Positions 1 through 9,512 of a DNA stretch of 64,000 bases are shown here, one piece after another (position 1 is the stretch's first letter; each line of letters opens with the position of its first letter). Source of the DNA: Datura wrightii (Eukaryota; Streptophyta; Magnoliopsida; Solanales; Solanaceae); the NCBI GenBank assembly GCA_035772735.1, contig JASDFA010000010.1, forward strand, positions 123,977,501 to 124,041,500, in the 5' to 3' direction. The notes below the pieces were generated by a model that saw only the letters and a list, made by a program, of their open reading frames with translations, did not search any database and was not told the DNA's origin. A program made the position numbers and the translations under genes.

Positions 1-781
1 CCGCCATGTTATCAACTATGACTCTTAATCTCTTCAGCAAAGTTACGCTCTTTTTCAGTTAGTCTCAGCCCGTCTCCTATTACTTCAGTATCTATTAGTA
101 TTATTGTTTGCTTTCAGTTATTTTTAGTTATTGCTTGCATACTCAGTACCAGTGGTACTGACGCCCGTTTTGGGGCGCTGCATTACTTGCCTGCAGGTAC
201 TCATAGACAAGGAGCAGATCCCTCGTAGTTCCAGCCAGCGTACAGAGTCTTCAGCTCCTGTCATCCGGAGCTTGACGGCTAAAGGTTTACTTCCCTTTTT
301 GTTTATACAGTATGGGTAGGTCGGGGCCCTGTCCCGACCTTCTTATTATTCTTAGAGGCTTTCAGAGTGTATATTCTCTGTGGTTAGTTGTACCGGTCAT
401 GTAGGACCGTATGTATGTTTTAGTTTCCATGTGATGGCCGTGTGGGGCCTTGTTTAGTTGTCAGTTGGTGACCTTGTCGGTCACAAATCAATTCAGCACT
501 TGATTATACTTTTCTGTGATAACTAGTCAGCATGGTGGCCTTGTCAGCTCGCATAGGTTCTCTTATGCTCAGTTGTTTTGGTTGGCTGTTATATTCCTAT
601 AGGTAGCTATAGGCCTAGTCGGCCAGAAGCTGTTTTTACAGCCGTTATATAGCCCGTTGTTTTCATAAATCCAGAATTAGAGCCAGCTTGGCACCAGAAG
701 TGCTTAGGCTTAGTGGTCCAGCACTCCAGGTCCTAGTAGGGCACCAGGTGCCAGTCATGCCTCCCAAGGTGGGGCATGAAA
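1..781 (+). repeat. Element A 5' LTR, 3' part
   Basis: Base 1 aligns with about 7577 in the 3' LTR, and the match runs to the LTR end, so only the last third is in the window. The end reads catgaaa where the 3' LTR has cgtgaca, directly before the primer site. The promoter-bearing U3 part is outside the window. Confidence 0.9.
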
Positions 782-785
782 AACT

Positions 786-797
786 TTGTATCAGAGC
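786..797 (+). other. Element A primer binding site (initiator tRNA-Met)
   Basis: TTGTATCAGAGC lies 4 bases after the LTR end. It matches the usual plant initiator tRNA-Met primer site TGGTATCAGAGC at 11 of 12 positions. This is where minus-strand DNA synthesis would be primed. Confidence 0.85.
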
Positions 798-845
798 AAG
801 GTCGTATCCCAAGGAGTCTGCAAGCCGTGCTAAGTAGAGTCTTGT

Positions 846-876
846 CTATGGATGTGTTGTGCACCACATACCATAG
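846..876 (+). other. Element A leader hairpin, candidate dimer-initiation site
   Basis: Arms CTATGGATGTG and CACATACCATAG pair over 11 bp with one bulged A and close an 8-nt loop TTGTGCAC. The loop holds the self-complementary hexamer GTGCAC. It lies about 65 nt after the LTR end, between primer site and gag, where retroviral genomic RNAs carry dimerisation and packaging signals. Element G has the same structure at the same spacing with a G-C pair changed to G-U. The function is inferred. Confidence 0.6.
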
Positions 877-1065
877 GCAGGAGGCTGCATGGCATAATAG
901 GGTGGTTACTCTTTCTTCATATTCAGTCGTGCCATAGAGCAGTACAATGTAGAGTTGAGTCCCTAAAACTTATCATACTCTTTGTTTATAGATAAAATGT
1001 CAGACTAGCGACATCCTATCACAGGCAGAAGATTAGACATAGCAGCAAGAGAGGGAACCAGCACG

Positions 1066-2396
1066 ATGCCTCAGCCTCGTTTAGAATCAGCCCGATTTGA
1101 GGGCGATACGGAGGCATCGTCCCGACCTTCTCAGCAGTCTCCACCCCATCAGGAGCTACTAGGGATGACACCACCTCCGGCAGTCCCTATACCTACACAA
1201 TTCGACCAGGAGGTCCGAAGTGCAGTAGTTATGTTAGCGCAAATGATGGCTACTCAGCGCCAGTCAATGCCACCTACAATGACAGAATCATCAGGTGGGC
1301 CTGGTAGTTCAAGGGTCCGAGAATTCCTGGCACTAGGTCCCCCACAGTTTACCAGGACAGATCGAACAGAGGACCCACAGGACTTCCTGGATCAGATGCA
1401 GAGGATTTTTCAGGTAATGCATGTTACATCTACAGAGTCAATCGAATCGGCGGTATTCTGACTGCGGGATATTGTTGTGTTATGGTATGAGAGTTGGGAA
1501 AGGTCTCGAGGGAGAGATGTTGCCCCTCTGACTTGGTCTAGCTTTTCCAAGGCCTTCCTAGACCGTTATCTACCACAAGAGGTCCGACAGGCCCGGATGG
1601 ACCTGTTTTTACTCCTGGAGTAGGGGGCGATGAATGTTCGAGAATACGCCATGCAGTTCGATTCTTTGGTCCGATATGCTCCAGCTTTTGTAGACACCAT
1701 GCCATCCAGAGTCCACCGATTTATTATGGGGCTGAACCCAGAGTATATTGAGGCCTGTATGATAGCTAATTTGCGGGAAGATGTTGATATTGCTCGAGTA
1801 CAGGCTTTTGCTCAAACTATTGAGGGCCTCAGACAGCGGCAACAGGATTGCAGATGAACAAGTCAGGAACAGCGCCGTAGGACAGGTCAGATGAGTTATA
1901 GGGGAAGATTCGGAGAGGGCCTAGGCCACGGTTGTCAGATAGGCCACCTAGACCCCCTCCTCCATCACAGCAACATAGGGGTAGATTCAGTCGCCGAGGA
2001 CAGAAAGAGTCCGGCAGAAGTTCTCAAACAGTAGATTCACCCCAGCAGAGGAGGGCAGAACAGAGCAGGTATACACCACCATTTTGCCCTACTTACAGCC
2101 AACGCCACTCTAGAGCTTGCAGATATGGCTCCACAGGGTGTTATATATGTGGACAGGAGGGTCATGTGATGAGAGATTGTCCAGCCAGGGGTCAAGGTGA
2201 TCGGGATAGACATGACAGGGCATCAGCAGGGTCGCGAGCTCCAGCAGTCTCGGCAGGGCGCAGGCTCTCAATTTCAGCAGGCAGAGATCGAGGCAGATTA
2301 GGGGCCTCTAGTTTAGGTGCGGGCCCAAGCCGTACCTACGAATTACCAGGGAGACAGGATTCAGAGGCGTCTCCAGATGTTGTGACATGTATGATG
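1066..2396 (+). pseudogene. Element A gag remnant
   Basis: Gag is the structural protein of the cytoplasmic virus-like particle. The reading begins at the ATG at 1066 (MPQPRLES), with a Gln/Pro-rich N-terminus and the conserved block REFLALGPPQFTRTD near residue 85. It breaks at about 1460, resumes through the WERSRGRDVAPLTW region, has a TAG at 1621, and continues at 1630 (MNVREYAMQF). A zinc knuckle of CX2CX4HX4C form (CYICGQEGHVMRDC) is intact at 2139-2180 in an Arg/Ser/Gln-rich nucleic-acid-binding tail. Stops near 1460, 1621 and 1855 and at least one frame change make it non-functional. Confidence 0.88.
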
Positions 2397-2875
2397 ACTA
2401 TTTTCTCTCACCCTGCTTATGTATTAATCGATCTGGGATCTACCTTGTCCTATGTAACCCCATTAGTGGCTTGAAAGTTCAGTATTGTACCAGAATTGCT
2501 TTGCCAACCTTTTTCAGTATCTACACCCGTCGGTGACTCTATCATAGCCAGAGAGGTTTATCGAGGGTGTAAAGTAGAGGTTGTTAGCCATCAGACCACA
2601 ACAGATTTGGTAGAGTTAGAAATGGTTGATTTTAATGCCATTATGGGTATGGATTGGTTAGCTCCATGCTACGCCAATATAGAATGCTGGACCAAGACCT
2701 GTCCGATTCCACTTTTCAGGGGAGGCAGTAGAGAGTGGAAGGGCAGTATAGATATGCCATAAGGTAGGTTTATTTCCTATCTTCGGGCGAGAAAGTTGAT
2801 AGCCAAGGGGTCATTTACCACATTGTCAGAGTTCAGGATGTTCAGGTAGAGCCTCCGACTCTCCAGTCTGTTCCA
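2397..2875 (+). pseudogene. Element A aspartic protease remnant
   Basis: Retropepsin would cut the gag-pol polyprotein. The active-site region reads VLIDLGSTLSYVTP, with the catalytic Asp codon at 2430-2432; the next residue is Leu where related elements usually have Pro or Ser. The flap and C-terminal part follow at 2496-2762 (STPVGDSIIAREVYRG, then IMGMDWLAPCYA). A TGA after LVA at about 2472 and a TAA at 2760 interrupt it. The linker into RT (VNEFPDVFPDELPGIPPE) begins near 2878. Confidence 0.85.
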
Positions 2876-3690
2876 TTGGTTAATGAATTCCCCGATGTAT
2901 TCCCAGATGAGCTACCTGGTATTCCCCCAGAAAGGGAAATAGACTTTGCAATTGATTTATTACTAGGCACTCAGCCCATATCAATTCCCCCTTATCGCAT
3001 GGCTCCTGCTGAACTCAGAGAACTAAATGAGCAGTTGAAAGATTTGTTAGACAAGGGCTTTATCGGGCTGAGTACTTCACCTTGGGGTGCGCCAGTTCTG
3101 TTTGTAAGAGAGAAGGATGGTTCCCTTCGCATGTGTATAGACTATCGACAACTGAATAAAGTTACTGTCAAGAATAAGTATCCACTTCCTTGGATAGATG
3201 ATCTGTTTGATCAGTTACAGGGAGCTAGATATTTATCAAAATTGACTTAAGGTTCGAATATCATTAGGTTCGGGTTCATGAAAGGGACATTGCAAAGACT
3301 GCCTTCAGGACCAGATACGACCATTTTGAATTCTTAGTCATGTCCTTTGGGCTGATGAATGCTCCAGCCGTGTTTATGGACCTGATGAACAGTATTTTTA
3401 GGCCATACCTGGACTTGTTCGTGATAGTGTTTATTGATGATATTCTGGTCTATTCTCGCTCAGAGGCAGACCACCAGGATCATTTGCGGACAGTGCTCCA
3501 GATTCTCAGGGACCGTCAGCTATATGCCAAGTTCTCGAAATATGAATTCTAGCTGAATTCATAAGCCTTTTTGGGTCATATCGTGTCGGATGCTGGTATA
3601 TAGGTAGATACCCAGAAAATAGAAGCAGTAAAAGCATGGCCCAGACCTACCACTTCGATCGACGTACGCAGTTTCCTAGGGTTAGCAGGG
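2876..3690 (+). pseudogene. Element A reverse transcriptase remnant
   Basis: The RNA-dependent DNA polymerase domain is recognisable throughout: PISIPPYRMAPAELREL, then SPWGAPVLFVREKDG, then CIDYRQLNK, then the catalytic FIDD at 3430-3441. A one-base deletion near 3235-3240 shifts the frame before the KIDLR motif. A TAG at 3265 and another at 3601 each read as Gln in relatives, and a TAG at 3550 replaces a Trp. The active-site aspartates remain, but no continuous protein is possible. Confidence 0.9.
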
Positions 3691-4262
3691 TACTACATGA
3701 GGTTTGTTGAAGGATTTTCCACCTTAGCAGCATCTCTGACTAAACTAACTCAGAAGGTAGCAAAATTTCAGTGGACTAAGGCATGTGAGCAAAGCTTCCA
3801 GGAATTGAAAGATAGGCTAACATCAACTCCAGTGTTAGCATTTCCAGAAGGTAAAGAAGGTTACGCAGTTTATTGTGATGCTTCGAGTGTTGGGTTAGGA
3901 TGTGTGTTGATGCAGCATGGTAAAGTAATTGCTTATGCTTCCAGACAACTAAGGAAACATGAAAAGAACTATCCTACCCATGACCTGGAATTGCCTGCAG
4001 TGATTTACGCCTTGAAGATATGGAGACATTACTTGTATGGCGTCCACGTGGATATTTTCACTGATCATAAGAGCCTATAGTATATCTTCACCCAGAAAGA
4101 ATTGAACTTCCGGCAGCGTCGCTGGTTAGAGTTGTTGAAAGACTATGATGTGAATATTCTGTATCACCTAGGAAGGGCCAATGTGGTGGCAGACGCCCTT
4201 AGCCGTAAGTCTAGCAGACGACCTTAGCCGTAAGTCTATGGGGAGTTTGGCATACTTATAGC
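3691..4262 (+). pseudogene. Element A RNase H remnant and connection
   Basis: RNase H degrades the RNA strand of the RNA-DNA hybrid. The reading starts at FVEGFSTLAASLTKLTQK and holds the conserved AVYCDASSVGLGCVLMQ (catalytic Asp near 3877), IAYASRQLRKHEKNYPTHD and FTDHKSL. A TAG at 4078-4080 replaces the Gln of the usual HKSLQYIFTQ motif. After it, LGRANVVADALSRKS is recognisable, where a 25 bp tandem duplication breaks the frame. A TAG at 4259 again sits at a Gln codon. Confidence 0.88.
4189..4238 (+). repeat. 25 bp direct tandem duplication in pol of A
   Basis: Two adjacent 25 bp units (4189-4213 and 4214-4238) differ at one base. They cover the codons for ADALSRKS at the end of RNase H. 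Since 25 is not a multiple of three, the duplication shifts the frame. It is a private lesion, because element G has a single unit near 41305-41330. Confidence 0.9.
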
Positions 4263-4264
4263 CT

Positions 4265-5360
4265 GTGCAGCAGGAATTAGCCCGAGAATTGCATCAGTTA
4301 GCCAGTTTAGCCGTTCGTGTAGTAGAAACAGAGGACAACAGAGTGGTAATCCAGAACACCGTAGTGTCGTCTTTAGTCGTGGAAGTAAAGGAACAACAGT
4401 GTGAAGATCCTAGCCTGGTTCAGCTTAGAAACAGAGTTCAGCAAGGAGAGGTGATAGATTTCAGATAACCGAGGATGGGGTATTGCGATATAAAGATCAC
4501 CTTTGTGTTCCAAACATTGCAGGGCTTCGCTAGCAAATTATGGGTGAGGTACATTATGCTCGTTATTCTCTCCACCCAGGTTCAATGAAAATGTACCACG
4601 ATATAAACAAAATCTACTGGTGGCCAGGAACGAAGAAGGGGATCGCAGAATTCGTAGCTCAGTGTCCCAACTACCAGCAGGTAAAAGCTGAACTTTAGAA
4701 ACCAGGCGGACTCACTCAGGATATAGCTATGCCTCTATGGAAATGGGAAGCAGTAAATATGGATTTTGTAGAAGGATTATCCCGCACCAGGCATAGATAT
4801 GATTCGATCTGGGTGATTGTTGACAGACCGACAAAATCAACTCATTTCCTGCCAGTAAGGGCTACCTTTTCCGCCAAAGATTATGCTGAGGTATATATCA
4901 GAGAAATAGTCAGATTGCACGGTGTTCCAGTGTCCATTATCTCCGACAGAGGGGCACAGTTTACAGCTAAATTTTGGCAATCATTTCAGAGAGGCTTGGG
5001 GACGCAGGTTAACCTAAGCACAACTTTTCATCCTCAGATAGCTGGGCAGGTAGAACGCACCATTCAAATGCTCGAGGATATGTTGCGAGCATGTGTGTTA
5101 GATTTCTGAGGTAGCTGGGATGAACATTTACGACTCATTGAGTTTGCCTATAATAACAGTTACCATTCAACTATTCAGATGGGGCCTTATGAGGCACTAT
5201 ATGGGCGAAAGTGCAGATTTCCAGTTGGTTGGTTTGAGGTAGGAGAATCAGCATTGATTGGGCCAAATATCATTCATCAGTTAGAGGAAAAAGTAAAGCT
5301 TATCAGAGAACGTTTATTGACTGCTCAGAGCCGCCAGAAATCTTATGCTGACGTGTAGTG
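4265..5360 (+). pseudogene. Element A integrase remnant
   Basis: The order is an N-terminal linker (4265-4468), an HHCC zinc-binding region from about 4550 (HYARYSLHPG, then CPNYQQ with the second Cys changed to Tyr), and the DDE catalytic core at 4729-5109. The three acidic residues are visible in NMDF, ISDRGAQF and QVERTI. A TAG at 4696 stands at a Gln codon, a TGA at about 5107 replaces a Gly, and a further stop lies at 5356. The segment after 5110 (WDEHL, EFAYNNSYHSTI, YEALYGRKC) is typical of chromovirus integrases. Confidence 0.9.
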
Positions 5361-5367
5361 CAGAAAC

Positions 5368-5796
5368 TTGGAATTTAATGTGGGTGATTGGGTGTTTCTA
5401 AAAGTTTCGTCGATGAAGGGTGTAATGAGATTCGATAAGAAAGGCAAGCTCAGCCCGAGGTTTTTTGGGCCTTATCAAATTCGCCGAAGAATAGGCCAAG
5501 TGGCACATGAGTTAGACTTACCTCCAGAGTTAGAATCTATCCATCCAGTTTTCCATGTATCAATGCTGAGAAAGTGCATAGGACAACCCTCCAGAATTTT
5601 CCCAGTCCAAGATGTTCATGTTATAGAGGAGTTGGCCTATGAAGAAGTTCCAGTAGCCATACTAGACCGACAGATCCGCAGATTAAGAACTAAAGATGTT
5701 GCTTCTGTCAAAGTGTTATGGCGTAACAAGAACCGAGGGGAAATGACTTGGGAAGCAGAAGAAGATATGAAAGCCATATACCCTCAGTTATTTTAG
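5368..5796 (+). pseudogene. Element A integrase C-terminal and chromodomain-like tail
   Basis: 142 codons are open to the natural stop: GDWVFLKVSSMKGVMRF and LSPRFFGPYQI (the GPY/F module), HPVFHVSMLRKCIG, then a tail with VKVLWRNKNRGEMTWEAE and YPQLF. In Del/Tekay elements this position holds a chromodomain-like module thought to guide integration to heterochromatin; that role is family knowledge. It is the best-preserved part of A but is cut from its reading frame by the stop at 5356. Confidence 0.85.
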
Positions 5797-6055
5797 ACTA
5801 ACTCAGCCAGAGGTATGTTGATATTGGTGATTTATGAGTTGCTTTATATTCATGTGTATAAGTGAGATGTTGACTTCAGTTTATCATGAAATGAATGTTA
5901 TAATATTATATGGAGTCATGTATTGGACTTTTTTGTGTTTCAGGATTTTTGAAATAGTCCATATTATAGGGGAAACTCTGCCGAAATTTTTCCAAATTAA
6001 GTAGAACAAGTTAAAATTTCTGTAAACAAAAGTTAACATCCGAGGACGAATGTAC

Positions 6056-6070
6056 TTAAGGAGGGAAGGA
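6056..6070 (+). other. Element A polypurine tract
   Basis: The purine run AAGGAGGGAAGGA directly precedes the 3' LTR start TGTTACACCCC at 6071. It would prime plus-strand DNA synthesis. The stretch 5797-6055 between the pol stop and this tract is untranslated and holds no gene. Confidence 0.85.
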
Positions 6071-6201
6071 TGTTACACCCCGTAAGTAATTCACACTTAG
6101 GTTGCCTATTCGAACGTTGGTTAAAAGTTTTAGAATGCCATACGTGCGAGAAAAGGGCCCAAGGAGAGACCGGACAAGCGCCAAGTCGAAGCGTCGCAAG
6201 G

Positions 6202-6268
6202 CAAATGCAACTTATAAATCGCATTCGACAAATGCGACTTATAAATCGCATCCGAAAAATGCGACTTA
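6202..6268 (+). promoter_or_regulatory. 27 bp tandem repeats upstream of the TATA box in LTR of A
   Basis: Two 27 bp units (6202-6228, 6229-6255) differ at two positions and are followed by a half unit (6256-6268). Each full unit holds CTTATAAATCGCA, so each carries a TATAAAT box and short inverted arms TGCGA/TCGCA. They lie 24-90 bases upstream of the likely TATA box, a usual place for enhancer repeats in U3. The regulatory role is inferred. Confidence 0.65.
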
Positions 6269-6291
6269 AAGAGGAGGGGTTCGGGCCCAAG

Positions 6292-6299
6292 TATATAAG
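6292..6299 (+). promoter_or_regulatory. Probable TATA box of element A LTR
   Basis: TATATAAG at 6292-6299 is preceded by GCCCAAG, as in element G, where TATATAAA occupies the same place in a related LTR. Transcription would start roughly 30 bases downstream. Confidence 0.65.
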
Positions 6300-8372
6300 T
6301 CTCCCACTTCATTTATAAGTTATATTTTCATTTTATTTCTAGTGAACAACCAAAGACCAGAGGAGGAAGAAGGTTCAACATAAATTTCCTTCCGTTTACG
6401 CCGTCAAACGCAGCTAAAACTCAAATTAACTTCAGGTAGTGAAGTATGAAGCTGCAGGGACCTGTCCTACGAAGTTAGTTTCATGAAATTAGGCCGACGA
6501 ATCGTCGTATCACCGAGCCAAGGTAAGTTGAATTGCTCCAAACTAGTGTTAATATACTCCCAACATTAAAGTGTGTATTTCTCCCTTCTAGACTTACGAG
6601 AAATAGCGAGTTTTCGGCCGTTCTTCGATAAGTCGAAGAAGGGGCAGTAGGTATATCCATAAGTATGGTTTCTTTCCAAAATAATAGTATAATTAATTCT
6701 ATTCTTTCGTGAATATGAATACAGTTGGGAGAAATAACTGAATACTAGCCGAGCTACGCCAGTTAATCAGAAAGTCGGCAGTTGAGGTATGTAAAGCCAT
6801 TTTTCTTCGGCAAGCTAGTAGTTCTAGTATAGCAAAATAGTACGAATTTCAGTAGAGTGTTTCAGAAGTCATATATTATGTTCAGTATGAAATTTAGTAA
6901 GCATGTTAGAAATATAATGAAGTGTTCAACATGAAATTCAGTAAAACAATATAAGTCCCAACAGAATATTCCAGAAATATTATTACAGATTCAGTATATT
7001 TCAATATTAGATTCAGTACATTTCAATATAAGATTCTAAACAGAATACCAGAACATAAATATTATTATCAGATCCAGTATATATATTACATGTGTCTATT
7101 GCTATCTGTGGAGACATGATTGTTCTGTGTTGGGCACCCTTAGAGCTTCCTTGACCGCCCCAAGGTTAATAGCTGTGTCAACTCGCCCTCCAGAGGGTGA
7201 GGATACGTCACTCTACGGAGTGGCATGTCGTCCGCCAGCGGATGAAGATGGGATGCAGATTCCCCATAGAAGGCTGATCAGCACTATACCACACCCCCTA
7301 TCGAGCGCTTGTGCTCGAGGTGCAGATTTCAGATGTCAGATTACAGGTTTCAGATTTTAGGAGTCCTCCGGACTTAGATACAACTATATACAGGGGCCGA
7401 GCGAGCCCAAGTTGCATACCCAGGGGGCCGGTTGGATGCTCATAGTTATTTGGTGGATGGTATGACATGGGTAGGGGTATAATGATTGTGTGCTGGTTGG
7501 TACGTTACGACTTATAAGGCCTGGTAAGGTTCTTGTATGCTATGTTGTGTTAGTTATTAATAGATAGAAAGTAGACCACCATGTTATCAGGTATGACTCT
7601 TAATCTCTTCAGTAAACTTACGCTCTTTTTAGTAAGTCTCATCCCGTCTCCTATTACTTCAGTATCTATTAGTATTATTGTTTGTTTTTAGTTATTTTTA
7701 GTTATTACTTGCATACTCAGTACCAGTGGTACTGATGCCCATTTTGGGGCGCTGCATTACTTGCCTGCAAGTACTCATAGATGAGGAGCAGATCCCTCAA
7801 AGTTCCAGCCAGCGTACAGAGTCTTCAGCTCCTGTCATCCGAAACTTGACAGCTAAAGGTTTACTTCCCTTTTTGTCTGTAAAGTATGGGTAGGCCGGGG
7901 CCCCGTCCCGACCATCTTATTATTCTTAGAGGCTTGTGATCTTGGGCAAATTTATATGTCCAAGTGATACTCAAATGTGTCATTTTAGCCTTGTTTATCT
8001 ATCAATGTTTATACATTCTCATGTGATTGGTAATAAAATGTGAATTTATACTAACCAACATGATTAGCATTGTTTTGCAGGTAGAATGTAATTTTGGGAA
8101 GATAAAATGCATGTTGGAATAGATCGGGGTTGGACTCGGATGTGAGCAAAGGACAAGGCATTGGAAGGCACAAAATAAAGAGGCTCCATGATGGAGCCGT
8201 GTCACGCTGCCATCGCGGAGGCCTTCTGCTTGGATAGGGAATTTTTGGCCAATTTCCAGTGAGGGTTCGCGTTGGGTCCGTGGCACGGTGGCCTAGATCC
8301 GCGTTGCACGCCATGCCACGTTGGGCCTTATTACCTGGACCCTCAATTTCAAGTGAGGGTCCGTGTCGGTGG

Positions 8373-8417
8373 CGTGTCACGGAGGCAATGCTCCGTGATG
8401 CACTCCGTGACACGTTG
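8373..8417 (+). promoter_or_regulatory. Palindromic U3 module in B 5' LTR
   Basis: The module runs CGTGTCACGGAGG ... CTCCGTGACACGTTG, with the two ends inversely repeated around a second CTCCG unit. It ends 29 bases before the TATA box. Weaker copies lie upstream near 8190-8215 and 8272-8327. Near-identical modules occur in the B 3' LTR, in the LTRs of unrelated element G, and twice inside B at 12194-12338. ACGT cores are typical plant bZIP targets; binding is not shown. Confidence 0.7.
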
Positions 8418-8446
8418 CTTGTTATTCCGGGAAAAATTCCCACTAG

Positions 8447-8454
8447 TATAAATA
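8447..8454 (+). promoter_or_regulatory. TATA box of element B 5' LTR
   Basis: TATAAATA within CACTAGTATAAATAGAACAC, a near-consensus plant TATA box, follows the palindromic module. The 3' LTR has the same box at 16762-16769. Confidence 0.75.
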
Positions 8455-9367
8455 GAACACTTAGGTTCATTTTTCAATATTCTGACTTGGTGGAGCAAGA
8501 ACGTGGGTGACAGGCAGTTCAGGGGACGAAATTATCAGGGTTTTTCTCTCTTTCCTTCTCCTTGAATTCAATTGCTTGTATGTTTAACACACATTTAACG
8601 ATGTTTAATCCACAAATGAGTGGCTAATTCCTCTTCTTGCTGAAGTTAAGAACAATTGTATTGAAATGTGATTGTTGATTAAATTGGTTTTTCATCTTTT
8701 CTTCCATGGTTGTTCTATTGATTCTTGTTCTTACTGCATTATTGTGTGGCCTACATTAATGTACATCTAAAAAGTCCGGTTTCACTCAAGAGAGCAAGAA
8801 ATTAGAAAGTTGTGAATCAATAGGATATGATCTTTTCTTGGTTTGGGAAAATTGAGAATTGATTACCTTCAGGATAGAAATATACCTAAAGGTCGTATTA
8901 GTCAATTTAGGAACCGGGTTTGTATGGCTAGAACATGAATTTCGTTTAATCACAGAAATGTAGGTGGACGGTTCATGATTCTTAAGTTGGGTTAAATACG
9001 AGAGTTTTAATCAATTGGCAATAGTTCTTGACTAGCAACCGGAGGAAAGGTTAACCAATTTATATCGATAATTAATTTCTTTACATGTTCAATTAACCTC
9101 AGTATGCTCACATTCATAGTTCAGACTCACAGTAGATATTTGTTTTAGACTTAGCATAAAAATTAGAACCCAAAAATATCAAACTCTTGGTTACACTGTT
9201 GTCTTCATTGTTAAAATTAAAATATAGTAACACTTGAGTAGTTCGTTACCTTATCCCAGTCCTTGTGGGATCGATACTTGGCTTACTTAAGCCACTTTAC
9301 TACTTGTTCGACCATGTGCACTTGCGTGTAGTTTTATACAAAAACAACAAACGATCGAACAAATTTT

Positions 9368-9385
9368 TGGCGCCGTTGCCGGGGA
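9368..9385 (+). other. Element B primer binding site (tRNA-Asp type)
   Basis: TGGCGCCGTTGCCGGGGA starts 6 bases after the LTR end. This site is the usual primer site of Athila and related Ty3/gypsy elements and pairs with the 3' end of tRNA-Asp. It separates B from the chromoviruses here, which use initiator tRNA-Met. Confidence 0.9.
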
Positions 9386-9512
9386 CTGGCAATTGGTGAA
9401 TTTTTCTTAAGTGTTAATTTACTATATTTTTATTTTCTTAGTGTTTACAACTTGTTTTTAGCCTGTATTTTGCAGATTTAATCTCTGTTGAACACTGGCA
9501 AGAGACAAGGAG

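Larger units (their letters stand above)
6071..7936 (+). repeat. Element A 3' LTR, first part (U3, R, part of U5)
   Basis: It starts TGTTACACCCCG, the inverse of the LTR end GGGGCGTGACA, and matches bases 1 onward from about 7577. The LTR stops at 7936 where element B enters. The bases gcttg (7932-7936) form the left copy of the target duplication. Joined to 17681-18099 the LTR would be about 2.3 kb. Confidence 0.9.
7937..9361 (+). repeat. Element B 5' LTR
   Basis: It starts TGATCTTGGGCAAAT and ends GATCGAACA; the 3' copy at 16252-17675 matches across its length with scattered substitutions and few indels, suggesting a fairly recent insertion. U3 holds three imperfect copies of a GTGTCACGG-type palindromic unit and a TATA box; U5 ends in the block CAGTCCTTGTGGGATCGAT, common near the end of Athila-type LTRs. 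Confidence 0.92.

Noticed and set aside
8002..8510. ORFs of 83-139 codons in the LTRs of B (also 16317-16825)
   Set aside because: They lie in U3/R, overlap the palindromic modules on both strands and have no motif; the copies differ without regard to codon position.
9386..9512. Search for a dimer-type hairpin in the leader of B
   Set aside because: The leader is T-rich and shows no stem with a self-complementary loop comparable with A, C, D, F and G.
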